A program made the position numbers and the translations under genes. A DNA stretch of 10,860 bases from the NCBI GenBank assembly GCA_003450815.1, contig DMES01000038.1, positions 50,686-61,545 of the forward strand, written 5' to 3'. The stretch comes from Elusimicrobiota bacterium (GTDB taxonomy: Bacteria > Elusimicrobiota > Elusimicrobia > Elusimicrobiales > UBA9959). Under the pieces are notes generated by a model. That model did not search any database. It was not told where the DNA came from and saw nothing but the letters and a program-made list of their open reading frames with translations. The first letter of the stretch is position 1; each line of letters begins with the position of its first letter. Shown in pieces: positions 1 through 4,994 of this stretch.

Positions 1-30
1 GGCGGGAGCTGACCGCTCCCGCCTCTTTTT
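1..30 (+). terminator. Rho-independent terminator of a gene upstream of the window
   Basis: A perfect 9-bp GC-rich stem (1-9 GGCGGGAGC with 15-23 GCTCCCGCC) encloses a 5-nt loop and is followed by TCTTTTTATT. This is a textbook intrinsic terminator for a plus-strand transcript entering from the left. The gene it closes lies outside the window. Confidence 0.85.
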
Positions 31-45
31 ATTCTGATAAGGTGG

Positions 46-128
46 GATAAGGTGACACACAACTTAATTCGGTGTGGGCTTGAATCTTGACGTATTTGAT
101 AGAGAATTAAGTTGTGTGTCACCTTATC
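46..128. repeat. 25-bp perfect inverted repeat with 33-nt spacer
   Basis: Positions 46-70 and 104-128 are exact reverse complements over 25 bases, with a 33-nt spacer (71-103). The outer end of the left arm is preceded by a direct copy of GATAAGGTG (36-44, repeated at 46-54). The arms contain GGTGACACACAAC, reminiscent of the ends of REP or MITE-like elements mobilised by Y1 (IS200-type) transposases; that link is inference from memory of such motifs. No open reading frame fits in the spacer. It could also act as a long hairpin in the leader region upstream of the gene at 265. Confidence 0.75.
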
Positions 129-132
129 TTAT

Positions 133-146
133 GGGCCCAAAGGCCC
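133..146 (+). repeat. Small hairpin with CAAA loop
   Basis: GGGCC (133-137) and GGCCC (142-146) flank CAAA. It sits just downstream of the large inverted repeat and upstream of the promoter-like TATAAT at 217. No T tract follows, so it is not a terminator. Its role is unknown. Confidence 0.3.
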
Positions 147-216
147 AAACAAGCATAGGCCTAAATATTTCCCCGCCATGGGTCCTCCGCCGCATATGCT
201 TTCAAACGCGGTCGAC

Positions 217-222
217 TATAAT
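217..222 (+). promoter_or_regulatory. Candidate -10 box of the first exported-protein gene
   Basis: A perfect TATAAT lies about 43 bases before the ATG at 265. No convincing -35 hexamer is found at 16-18 bases upstream. If used, transcription would begin near 229, giving a leader of about 35 nt that contains the GAGGAG ribosome binding site. Confidence 0.4.
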
Positions 223-264
223 TTAATAGAAGCAAAAGATATGTGTGAGGAGAAAACAAAGACG

Positions 265-1104
265 ATGAAAATAAAACTTGCAAGACTGGCGGCAACGCTT
301 TGTCTGTCTCTTTCTTTTATTCCTTGCCTATCCGCCCAGGATAGCCTCGACGACCTGAAGTTTACAAAACCGTCTTTCACAAGGAATGAGCTTAACAATG
401 CGATGGAGGATCCGGATTACTTCACCATAGATCCGGCTTCTATAAAAACAACCATACTGGAAGTGAGAGAAGAACCGAATAGATCTTACGTTAAAATGAA
501 TGAGATCTCCGATCCAAAATACGATCTGCTTGTTACCCTGGACAGCCTCATCAATATCGCCTCAAAGGTCTGGAAAATTGTGGTTGACAACGCCCCTCAG
601 GTAAATATTGACACAAAATACGCCGTTGCCTACCCGCAGGGTATAACCTCAGCGTCCCAGTTGGAGAAGTGGACCAAGCCTTTAAGTTATGTTTACGGGT
701 TTTCCGCGAAAAATCTTTACGGCGTAAAAACGATAGATGTGGAATACAAAGCCATCTATACCTACGGCGGCAGCTATAAAGGCAAAGGCAGATTTCTTAC
801 AGCCGTGACCATAATCCCAACCAAGGTAAATGTGAGCTGGGGGTACAGATTTGCGATGACAGCTTCCGTGCCGGACTCAACCATTACCAATGTGGGCACC
901 AATACAAATCCGGTGGCGGCCATGCAACTGAAGCTTTTATGGAAAATCTCCACCGCTCTAAAGGAATCCGACGGTGCAAGCGTCTATTATATGCAAGGCG
1001 ACGGGTATTTTGAAGAAATTGCGAGTCCTTTCTCTAAAACCCCGAAGATAGAGGACCTAACTTCCGCCCTCCCCCTGATAGGGGGGGCAAAGATTTTTGA
1101 ATGA
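265..1104 (+). CDS. Exported protein of unrecognised family (paralogue 1)
   Basis: I do not recognise the family. The start at 265 is chosen because it opens a clear Sec signal peptide (KIK, then a hydrophobic run, with likely cleavage after LSA at residue 24) and because GAGGAG (247-252) precedes it, at a somewhat long 12-nt spacing. The frame is open upstream to 112, but that part crosses the inverted repeat at 104-128 and does not look like protein. The product has 279 residues. The mature part has a short N-terminal YFTID motif, then a roughly 150-residue domain of alternating hydrophobic residues that looks beta-rich. Motifs include WTKP, YTYGGSYKGKG, SWGY, VPDSTI, NVGT and YYMQGDG. The domain aligns almost without gaps to the product of the next gene, with about half the residues identical by eye. 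There is no membrane anchor or lipobox, so it is probably periplasmic, surface-associated or secreted. Confidence 0.85.
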   Translation: MKIKLARLAATLCLSLSFIPCLSAQDSLDDLKFTKPSFTRNELNNAMEDPDYFTIDPASIKTTILEVREEPNRSYVKMNEISDPKYDLLVTLDSLINIASKVWKIVVDNAPQVNIDTKYAVAYPQGITSASQLEKWTKPLSYVYGFSAKNLYGVKTIDVEYKAIYTYGGSYKGKGRFLTAVTIIPTKVNVSWGYRFAMTASVPDSTITNVGTNTNPVAAMQLKLLWKISTALKESDGASVYYMQGDGYFEEIASPFSKTPKIEDLTSALPLIGGAKIFE

Positions 1105-1107
1105 AGA

Positions 1108-1218
1108 GATTACACGGATTTCAAAAAACGATTACAATGATTACTAATTGGAGTTTTATCTGTGCAATCCATTATTAATCCGTGTAATCATTGTTCCTGC
1201 GACTTCCAGAGCAGGAAC
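1108..1218. repeat. Composite repeat copy C: GATTACAC box, AATCCGTGTAATC box, hairpin
   Basis: GATTACACGGATT (1108-1120) is the exact reverse complement of AATCCGTGTAATC (1177-1189). Three bases further comes a hairpin of GTTCCTGC (1193-1200) and GCAGGAAC (1211-1218) whose loop begins GACTT. The same layout recurs at 2569-2630 and 3644-3732. Here the hairpin ends only 5 bases before the ribosome binding site of the gene at 1239, so in that mRNA it would sit next to the initiation region. Confidence 0.7.
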
Positions 1219-1223
1219 TAAAA

Positions 1224-1230
1224 AAGGAGG
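1224..1230 (+). promoter_or_regulatory. Strong Shine-Dalgarno that fixes the start at 1239
   Basis: AAGGAGG lies 8 bases before the ATG at 1239. It settles the start against the earlier in-frame ATG at 1191, which has no ribosome binding site and would put a charged stretch before the signal peptide. Confidence 0.85.
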
Positions 1231-1238
1231 CAGTAAAA

Positions 1239-2153
1239 ATGAACAAACTGTTGACTATCAGTGCAGCCTTTGGCGCCCTGTTCGCGTCCGGAGCATACGC
1301 GCAGACCGCTGATCAGGCGAAGTACTTCACCATAGACGAAAACTCGATAATGATTACTGAAGTGACGGATAAGGGCGGCACCATACCGCCGGGCGGCCCC
1401 GTTATGCAGCCTCCCCCGGGCGGTCCCACCGCGCCCGGCGCAATACCTCCTCCGGCGGCCCTGCCCCAACCCCCTAGTGGCCCTGTTATAAACCCGCCCA
1501 TCCCCGGCAGCCCCGGCGGCAATGACGGAGGTGGCGGCGGCTTCGGCTTCGGAAATAACATTCCCACTGTAGTAGGGAATATAGATATCATAGTGAACCT
1601 GGCGCAAAAGATATGGGGCATTATTGAGGCGAACGCTCCGGTGGTAAATATCACTGTCAACTATGCCAATGCCGTTCCCTTCGGCACCAACCATTGGACC
1701 CAGCTCCAGGAATGGAGCAAGCCCGCCACCAAAAGATATGAGTTTTCCATAAAGAATAATGTCGGCGGACAGGTGGTTAAGGTCACTTATCAGGTGCATT
1801 ACACCTATGCTGGAAATTATCAGGGCAAGGGTAAGTTCCTCACCGGCGTTACCATTGAGCCGCTTAGCGTGCAGGCTTCGTGGGGGTATAAAGTTGACCT
1901 CGTGGCGGAAGTTCCGGATTCAACCATTGCCAATGTCGGCACACAGGAGAATCCAATAGCCTCCATGCAGGTGAAGCTAAAGTGGAAAGTTCACACCGCC
2001 TTTAAGGATATAACCCAGGAAGCGATTTATTATGTGCAGGGCGACGGTTTTCTGCAGGAACTGGGCACGCCTTTCAAGAATGGGTTAGAATTCAAATCCC
2101 AGGAAAAAGCGCGTGAGCTGCAGACAAAAATAGAGAACTCGCGCTTCAACTAA
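1239..2153 (+). CDS. Exported protein of unrecognised family with Pro/Gly-rich linker (paralogue 2)
   Basis: A 304-residue tandem paralogue of the preceding gene; the family is not recognised. It has a Sec signal peptide (MNKLLTISAAFGALFASG, cleavage likely after AYA at residue 21). A short segment follows with YFTID (29-33), shared with the paralogue. Residues about 46-107 form a low-complexity linker of PPGG, PPP and a run of five glycines, which the paralogue lacks. The C-terminal domain (about 108-280) carries the shared motifs WSKP, YTYAGNYQGKGKFLT, SWGY, VPDSTIANVGT and YYVQGDG. The linker suggests that a short N-terminal part is tethered at a distance from the folded domain. The gene has a strong ribosome binding site and is followed by a terminator. 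It may be transcribed with paralogue 1, since the 134-base gap holds no terminator. Function is unknown. Confidence 0.9.
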   Translation: MNKLLTISAAFGALFASGAYAQTADQAKYFTIDENSIMITEVTDKGGTIPPGGPVMQPPPGGPTAPGAIPPPAALPQPPSGPVINPPIPGSPGGNDGGGGGFGFGNNIPTVVGNIDIIVNLAQKIWGIIEANAPVVNITVNYANAVPFGTNHWTQLQEWSKPATKRYEFSIKNNVGGQVVKVTYQVHYTYAGNYQGKGKFLTGVTIEPLSVQASWGYKVDLVAEVPDSTIANVGTQENPIASMQVKLKWKVHTAFKDITQEAIYYVQGDGFLQELGTPFKNGLEFKSQEKARELQTKIENSRFN

Positions 2154-2178
2154 CAAGAGCTGTTACTGTCTCCTTTAC

Positions 2179-2220
2179 GCCCCCGTGCCCCTACCCAGGT
2201 GCACGGGGGCTTTGTCTTTA
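2179..2220 (+). terminator. Rho-independent terminator of the exported-protein pair
   Basis: GCCCCCGTGC (2179-2188) pairs perfectly with GCACGGGGGC (2201-2210) around a 12-nt loop and is followed by TTTGTCTTTA. It lies 25 bases after the stop codon at 2153. Confidence 0.85.
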
Positions 2221-2278
2221 CCCAAACATGAATATCTGGTGAACCCGTGTATTTTTCACTGACAACCTTCGTTCGGTG

Positions 2279-2335
2279 TGTAGTGGCAGAGCTTGCTCTG
2301 CCCGCAGAAGAGGCAAAGCAAGCTTTGCCACTACA
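2279..2335. repeat. Double palindrome (palindrome of two hairpins)
   Basis: TGTAGTGGCA (2279-2288) is the exact reverse complement of TGCCACTACA (2326-2335). Inside lie two hairpins, GGCAGAG-CTTG-CTCTGCC (2285-2302) and GGCAAAG-CAAG-CTTTGCC (2312-2329). The two halves are reverse complements of each other apart from two positions, and those two differences preserve pairing within each hairpin. This is typical of a REP-type dispersed extragenic palindrome. Confidence 0.8.
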
Positions 2336-2484
2336 AGGGCGACTGACGGGGTCACCAAATATTTTGGGTCAACAAGAACTCCCGAAAATCGCATCAATTT
2401 CCGGGACTATTCTAGGGGGCATTGAAAAAGTCATTTTATATTTAAAGTCTCGTCGTGAAAATAGGCGACAAAAGTTGTAATAGC

Positions 2485-2546
2485 GTTTAAAAACTGCACG
2501 GAATTTGCAGGCATATACCAAAAAAGCGTGCAGTTTTGCGTTAAAC
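2485..2546. repeat. Imperfect inverted repeat
   Basis: AAAACTGCACG (2490-2500) pairs exactly with CGTGCAGTTTT (2527-2537), and GTTTAA (2485-2490) can pair with TTAAAC (2541-2546) after a three-base interruption. The spacer is 26 bases. No T tract follows on either strand. It could be a degraded palindromic element or a regulatory hairpin. Confidence 0.55.
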
Positions 2547-2568
2547 ATATCATATTTCAGTGCCCTGC

Positions 2569-2630
2569 AATCCGTGTAATCCTACTTAATCTGTGTAATC
2601 ATGGGTCTGCTGGACTTTTTAAGCAGACCC
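2569..2630. repeat. Composite repeat copy A, ending at the stop codon of the J-domain gene
   Basis: AATCCGTGTAATC (2569-2581) and AATCTGTGTAATC (2588-2600) are followed by a hairpin of GGGTCTGCT (2603-2611) and AGCAGACCC (2622-2630) with loop GGACTTTTTA. The hairpin touches the stop codon of the minus-strand J-domain gene. It could help form the 3' end of that mRNA, but no T tract follows the stem in the minus direction, so it is not a standard terminator. Confidence 0.75.
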
Positions 2631-3637
2631 TATTCTAGATTCTTGAGCTTTCGGAAAAGGTCCTGCTGTTCCTGGGTCAGGCGGTGGGGGATGTCTATCT
2701 CGATCACGGCGTACAGGTCGCCGCGCGAGCCGTCTTTCTTTGGTAAGCCGCGGCCGGAAACCCTAAGGCTGCGGCCGGTGTGTGAATTCTGGGGAAGCTT
2801 GATCGTCAAAGGTCCGTCTATAGCGGGAACGCATATTTCCGCTCCCAAAACCGCATCCCAGGGAGTGACCGTCACCTTTACCTCAAGATCATCGCCCTTG
2901 ATCACAAAACGCGGATCCGCGGCTATTTTGATCTTCAGATAAAGATCTCCCGTCTTACCCTGGGCGGAGGCGCCCTGGCCTTTCAGCCTCAGCCGGGCAT
3001 CTCCTCTTAAACCCGTGGGAAGATTGACGCTGACATTTTTTGTTTCAACCTTTCTGCCGGTGCGGTAGGAAAAGCTGAGGTCCTTGCGTCCCCCGCGTAT
3101 TAAATCCTCAAGAGAAAGCTCAAGCTCAGCGTCAAAGTCAAGCCTTGAACGTGTCTGCTGAGGATAAACGCCCTGCTCAGCTCCGCCGGCATTTTCAAAA
3201 CCGCCGGGCATTGCTCCCGAAAAGCCTTCAGCTCCGCCAAAAATGGAATTAAAAAAATCGCTGAATCCTTCAAATTGTGAGAAATCTGGCCGACCCTGAC
3301 CCTGTCCTGTGTACTGAAAACCACCCCGGCGCGAATACTCGCCTCCAAAACCGGGTCCGCCCCCGGCGGAAAAGCCTCCGCCCGGCGGGGGGGTAAAATT
3401 CTGCCCTTCACGGTAATTCTCGCCCAACTGGTCATAAAGCTTTCTTTTTTGCGGGTTCGAGAGGACCTCGTTAGCCTCGTTTATTTCCTTGAACTTAGCC
3501 TCGGCGGCTTTATTTCCGGAATTGCGGTCAGGATGGTGTTTAAGGGCTAGCTTGCGGAAGGCCGACTTTATTTCAGCCTCGGAGGCTGTTTTAGAAACTC
3601 CAAGGACCGAGTAATAATTTATGTATTTGGGTGGCAT
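2630..3637 (-). CDS. CbpA-type (class B) J-domain co-chaperone
   Basis: A 335-residue J-domain protein that would stimulate the ATPase of DnaK (Hsp70) and deliver unfolded clients in the cytoplasm. Residues about 5-70 are a J domain with the obligatory HPD motif at 35-37. Residues about 84-155 form a Gly/Phe-rich linker. The C-terminal two-thirds carries the two client-binding beta domains, with the motifs RLRLKGQG and LRVSGRGLP. The cysteine-rich zinc repeats (CxxCxGxG) of classical DnaJ are absent and the length is near that of CbpA, hence class B. The start is the only suitable Met before the J domain. No Shine-Dalgarno is visible; the upstream sequence is a GATTACAC repeat that would supply only TGTAAT as a possible -10 close to the ATG. 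The gene lies 93 bases downstream of a small membrane protein gene on the same strand. Confidence 0.92.
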   Translation of the reverse strand: MPPKYINYYSVLGVSKTASEAEIKSAFRKLALKHHPDRNSGNKAAEAKFKEINEANEVLSNPQKRKLYDQLGENYREGQNFTPPPGGGFSAGGGPGFGGEYSRRGGFQYTGQGQGRPDFSQFEGFSDFFNSIFGGAEGFSGAMPGGFENAGGAEQGVYPQQTRSRLDFDAELELSLEDLIRGGRKDLSFSYRTGRKVETKNVSVNLPTGLRGDARLRLKGQGASAQGKTGDLYLKIKIAADPRFVIKGDDLEVKVTVTPWDAVLGAEICVPAIDGPLTIKLPQNSHTGRSLRVSGRGLPKKDGSRGDLYAVIEIDIPHRLTQEQQDLFRKLKNLE

Positions 3638-3643
3638 TTAAGG

Positions 3644-3732
3644 GATTACACTAATTTCATATCGAATATTAATCTGTGGAATCATTGCCTAATCTGTGTA
3701 ATCGAAGGGCTGCTGACTTTTAAGCAGCCCTT
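3644..3732. repeat. Composite repeat copy B between J-domain and membrane protein genes
   Basis: GATTACACTAATTTCAT (3644-3660), a variant AATCTGTGGAATC (3671-3683), and AATCTGTGTAATC (3691-3703) are followed by a hairpin of AAGGGCTGCT (3705-3714) and AGCAGCCCTT (3723-3732) with loop GACTTTTA. The hairpin overlaps the stop codon of the gene at 3731-4042. The layout matches copies A and C, including GACTT in the loop and CTGC/GCAG next to it, while the outer stem pairs have changed together. Confidence 0.75.
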
Positions 3733-4042
3733 ATTTCAAAAAGAAGAGGAAAACGGCCAAAAAGCCGCCAAAGCCAAGCATAACCCAGCGTTCAATTACG
3801 TATTCGTGCGTCAAAGGCATAAAATGCTGAATAGTCCAGGAAAGAGCCACGGCAAGTATCACCGCGCTCCAAAAAAACAATAAATGCTTTTTCATGGAAG
3901 GGGCAGGTGTATCTATAGCCTGTTTTTGGAAAGGCGTAACTGCGGCCTGTTGAGCGGGCTCCGCGCCTGAGGGGGCAGCGGCGGCGGGGGCCGGCGGCAG
4001 GGCATTCTGCTGAGGTTTTTGCTCTTTGTGTTTTTTGCTCAT
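3731..4042 (-). CDS. Small two-helix membrane protein with Ala/Pro-rich N terminus
   Basis: A 103-residue protein of unknown function. Residues 1-50 are hydrophilic and low in complexity (KKHKEQKPQQN, then an Ala/Pro-rich part), so they are probably disordered and cytoplasmic. Two hydrophobic segments follow, about 53-71 and 85-102, separated by a short loop. The start codon lies two bases after the stop of the upstream PAS gene (TAA-TT-ATG). No separate ribosome binding site is visible, which points to translational coupling and makes the two products a likely functional pair. The stop codon is embedded in the hairpin of repeat copy B. I do not recognise a family. Confidence 0.75.
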   Translation of the reverse strand: MSKKHKEQKPQQNALPPAPAAAAPSGAEPAQQAAVTPFQKQAIDTPAPSMKKHLLFFWSAVILAVALSWTIQHFMPLTHEYVIERWVMLGFGGFLAVFLFFLK

Positions 4043-4044
4043 AA

Positions 4045-4419
4045 TTATTTTTTAGTCCCCACAAAAGAAATATCCTGAAAAACAACGGTAACGCCCATTT
4101 CCTGCCCGCCGGGACCGCGCACATGCATGGTGCTGTAGCCGATAATAAGGGGCGTGCTGGCGTGCATGATGGAAATTTCCGCGCGCCGCACGGTTTTGCC
4201 GGTTAAAATGGTCTCATGAATAACATCCGTAAGCGCGGGATAACTTTCAAAGGCGGCGTCATATTTCTTGTCCAGGCAGGCGGGAATATCTTCAAGATGA
4301 AGTATGCGGCCGGCGGTGGGGTTGATGTAAACCACCTTGCCGCTCATATCCACGCTTATGAGTCCTCCGGTGAGGTTGTCCAGTATGCACTGATAGTATT
4401 CCTGGATATTTTTTACCAT
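4045..4419 (-). CDS. Single PAS-domain protein
   Basis: A 124-residue protein that is essentially one PAS domain with no output module. The N-terminal helix (IQEYYQCILDNL) leads into GGLISVDMSGKVVYINPTAGRIL, the usual PAS beta-strand pair followed by the NPTA motif. The C terminus ends in VTVVFQDIS, the final PAS strand that would normally lead into a kinase or cyclase. PAS folds bind small ligands or cofactors or mediate dimerisation; nothing here shows which. It is the first gene of a pair with the membrane protein at 4042-3731. No Shine-Dalgarno precedes the ATG. A TAGAAT box (4431-4426) ends 6 bases before the ATG, so the message may be leaderless. A perfect palindrome (4434-4460) lies just upstream. 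Confidence 0.85.
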   Translation of the reverse strand: MVKNIQEYYQCILDNLTGGLISVDMSGKVVYINPTAGRILHLEDIPACLDKKYDAAFESYPALTDVIHETILTGKTVRRAEISIMHASTPLIIGYSTMHVRGPGGQEMGVTVVFQDISFVGTKK

Positions 4420-4425
4420 AAAGAT

Positions 4426-4431
4426 ATTCTA
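4426..4431 (-). promoter_or_regulatory. Candidate -10 box of the PAS gene (leaderless start)
   Basis: Read on the minus strand this is TAGAAT, one mismatch from TATAAT, ending 6 bases before the ATG at 4419. Transcription would then begin at or next to the start codon, which fits the lack of a ribosome binding site. The -35 position falls in the palindrome at 4434-4460 and is not a good match to TTGACA. Confidence 0.35.
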
Positions 4432-4433
4432 CA

Positions 4434-4460
4434 ATAAAATGTTGAGGAACAACATTTTAT
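4434..4460. repeat. Perfect 11-bp palindrome upstream of the PAS gene
   Basis: ATAAAATGTTG (4434-4444) and CAACATTTTAT (4450-4460) flank AGGAA. It covers the -35 to -15 region before the PAS gene start, so it is a plausible operator. A close relative lies at 5055-5081, upstream of the tRNA-Asn gene. No T tract follows on either side, so it is not a terminator. Confidence 0.65.
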
Positions 4461-4481
4461 CGGCGAAAAAAGTGATAAAGT

Positions 4482-4642
4482 AAACAGCCCCGTAAAGGGC
4501 CGTTTGAGTAGAACACACACTACGCGCGCCTCCATGACAAACGCGAGATGCCCAGTCGGTCCCGAACCTGGGAAGATGCTCGTGTCACCCCAAGAGAGTA
4601 AAATTTAAGGCCGCCTTGAACTAAAGGCGGCCTTAAATTTTT
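4482..4642 (+). ncRNA. Probable structured non-coding RNA with 5S-like core, not identified
   Basis: No protein frame explains this stretch, yet it can be paired throughout on the plus strand and ends at a strong terminator. In order: hairpin AAAC-A-GCCC with GGGC-C-GTTT (4482-4505); hairpin GTAG (4508-4511) with CTAC (4520-4523); long helix ACGCGAG (4541-4547) with CTCGTGT (4579-4585); inside it CCCAG (4551-4555) with CTGGG (4568-4572) and a loop containing CCCGAAC. The order helix, internal loop, helix, CCGAAC loop, then GGAAG resembles helices II-III and loop C of 5S rRNA. However, helix I and helix IV cannot be found. It may be a degraded 5S copy, an unrelated RNA, or chance similarity. 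The exact 5' end and promoter are not clear. Confidence 0.4.
4601..4642. terminator. Bidirectional terminator between the RNA and tRNA-Asn
   Basis: A perfect 17-bp stem (4601-4617 with 4624-4640) encloses a 6-nt loop. On the plus strand the stem ends in TTTTT (4638-4642); on the minus strand it is followed by TTTTAC. The flanking AGTAAAA and TTTTTACT nearly extend the pairing further. It begins two bases after the discriminator base of tRNA-Asn, so it ends the tRNA transcript as well as the opposing plus-strand RNA. Confidence 0.85.
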
Positions 4643-4681
4643 ACTCCCCGGGTAGGACTCGAACCTACAACCTATCGGTTA

Positions 4682-4994
4682 CAAGAGCCTCTGAATTGCT
4701 TCAGAGCTTGGACTATATCATATCCGTGGAACACTTGCTCTTTACGGACCCAGGCGCTTCCCATCCTTACTTAGTTTAGTAAGGAAAGTACTCCCTTTCG
4801 GGATAGTCTCTGCACCTTCCGCGATGTTGCTCGCGGCTTGGCTCAGGATTGTCCGCTTTAGACGGATTTCCCTGAGTTCACCTGGTTTTTCAACTACGGT
4901 TTCCCGTAGAAGCTGCTTTCCGGCGTGAACCTCTCTGTGACAATTAGCGCATAGCATATCGCCGCTTATCCCGCATCAGTTCCCGCTTTTGTCT
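4682..4994 (-). ncRNA. Self-splicing group I intron (313 nt) in the tRNA-Asn anticodon
   Basis: All core helices can be found. P1 pairs exon GGCTGT (5000-4995) with guide GCAGCT (4916-4911), giving the conserved U.G at the 5' splice site. P2 is CTACGG-GAAA-CCGTAG (4909-4894). P3 is CCAGGTG (4885-4879) with CGCCTGG (4756-4750). P4 is CTCAGG (4876-4871) with CCTGAG (4847-4842). P6 includes CCGCGA with TCGCGG (4836-4819). P7 is GACTAT (4808-4803) with ATAGTC (4716-4711). P8 is TCCGT (4748-4744) with ACGGA (4727-4723). P9 is CTCTGAA-GCAA-TTCAGAG (4706-4689). The intron ends in G (4682). Conserved stretches AATCCTGAGCCAAGC and GGTGCAGAGACTA match bacterial group I cores. Two extra hairpins (4802-4793 and 4784-4765) lie between P7 and P3, where subgroup IA introns have P7.1/P7.2; the subgroup is tentative. 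P10 is weak. Confidence 0.9.
4919..4957 (-). pseudogene. Relic of an HNH homing endonuclease in the intron P1 loop
   Basis: Read on the minus strand from 4957, the codons give MLCANCHREVHAG. This matches the end of the HNH nuclease motif, in which a CxxC zinc-binding pair is followed by H and a final H. Upstream in frame only six codons (CGISGD) separate it from a TGA stop, so the first histidine and the asparagine part of the motif are missing. Downstream the frame runs on to 4742, but that part is intron core sequence and not protein. The scrap lies in the loop of P1, between the 5' splice site and the internal guide. It is probably what remains after most of an intron-encoded endonuclease was deleted. 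The stretch is short, so chance similarity is not fully excluded. Confidence 0.55.

Larger units (their letters stand above)
2221..2602. other. Gene-free stretch made of repeats
   Basis: No convincing gene lies between the terminator at 2220 and the 3' end of the minus-strand chaperone gene at 2630. The only notable frame (2247-2480, 77 codons) runs straight through a double palindrome and has no ribosome binding site. The stretch holds the palindrome pair at 2279-2335, an imperfect inverted repeat at 2485-2546, and two copies of the AATCYGTGTAATC box at 2569-2600. Confidence 0.6.

Noticed and set aside
112..264. N-terminal extension of the first exported protein to the ATG at 112
   Set aside because: The extension translates part of the inverted repeat, precedes an obvious signal peptide that must be N-terminal to work, and has no ribosome binding site.
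1313..1660. Proline-rich minus-strand frame inside the second exported-protein gene
   Set aside because: It is the mirror of the Pro/Gly linker codons, has no start signals, and lies wholly inside a well-supported gene.
2247..2480. 77-codon plus-strand frame in the repeat-rich gap
   Set aside because: It runs through the double palindrome at 2279-2335, has no ribosome binding site, and its predicted residues follow the repeat. No protein features are visible.
36..2602. CRISPR array
   Set aside because: The repeats here are palindromic, unevenly spaced and too few; there are no regular repeat-spacer units or cas genes.
2603..2630. Standard intrinsic terminator for the J-domain gene
   Set aside because: The hairpin is strong but the minus-strand sequence after it is ATGATTACAC, with no T tract. 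Its loop is T-rich instead, so termination is not claimed.
4482..4642. tmRNA, SRP RNA or RNase P RNA for the unidentified RNA
   Set aside because: No tRNA-like ends with a tag frame, no GGAAGG-type SRP apical motif, and no RNase P core motifs were seen.
4742..4957. 71-codon minus-strand frame as an intact HNH gene
   Set aside because: Only the first 13 or so codons resemble an HNH nuclease; the rest translates the P2-P8 core of the group I intron. It is recorded as a relic instead.
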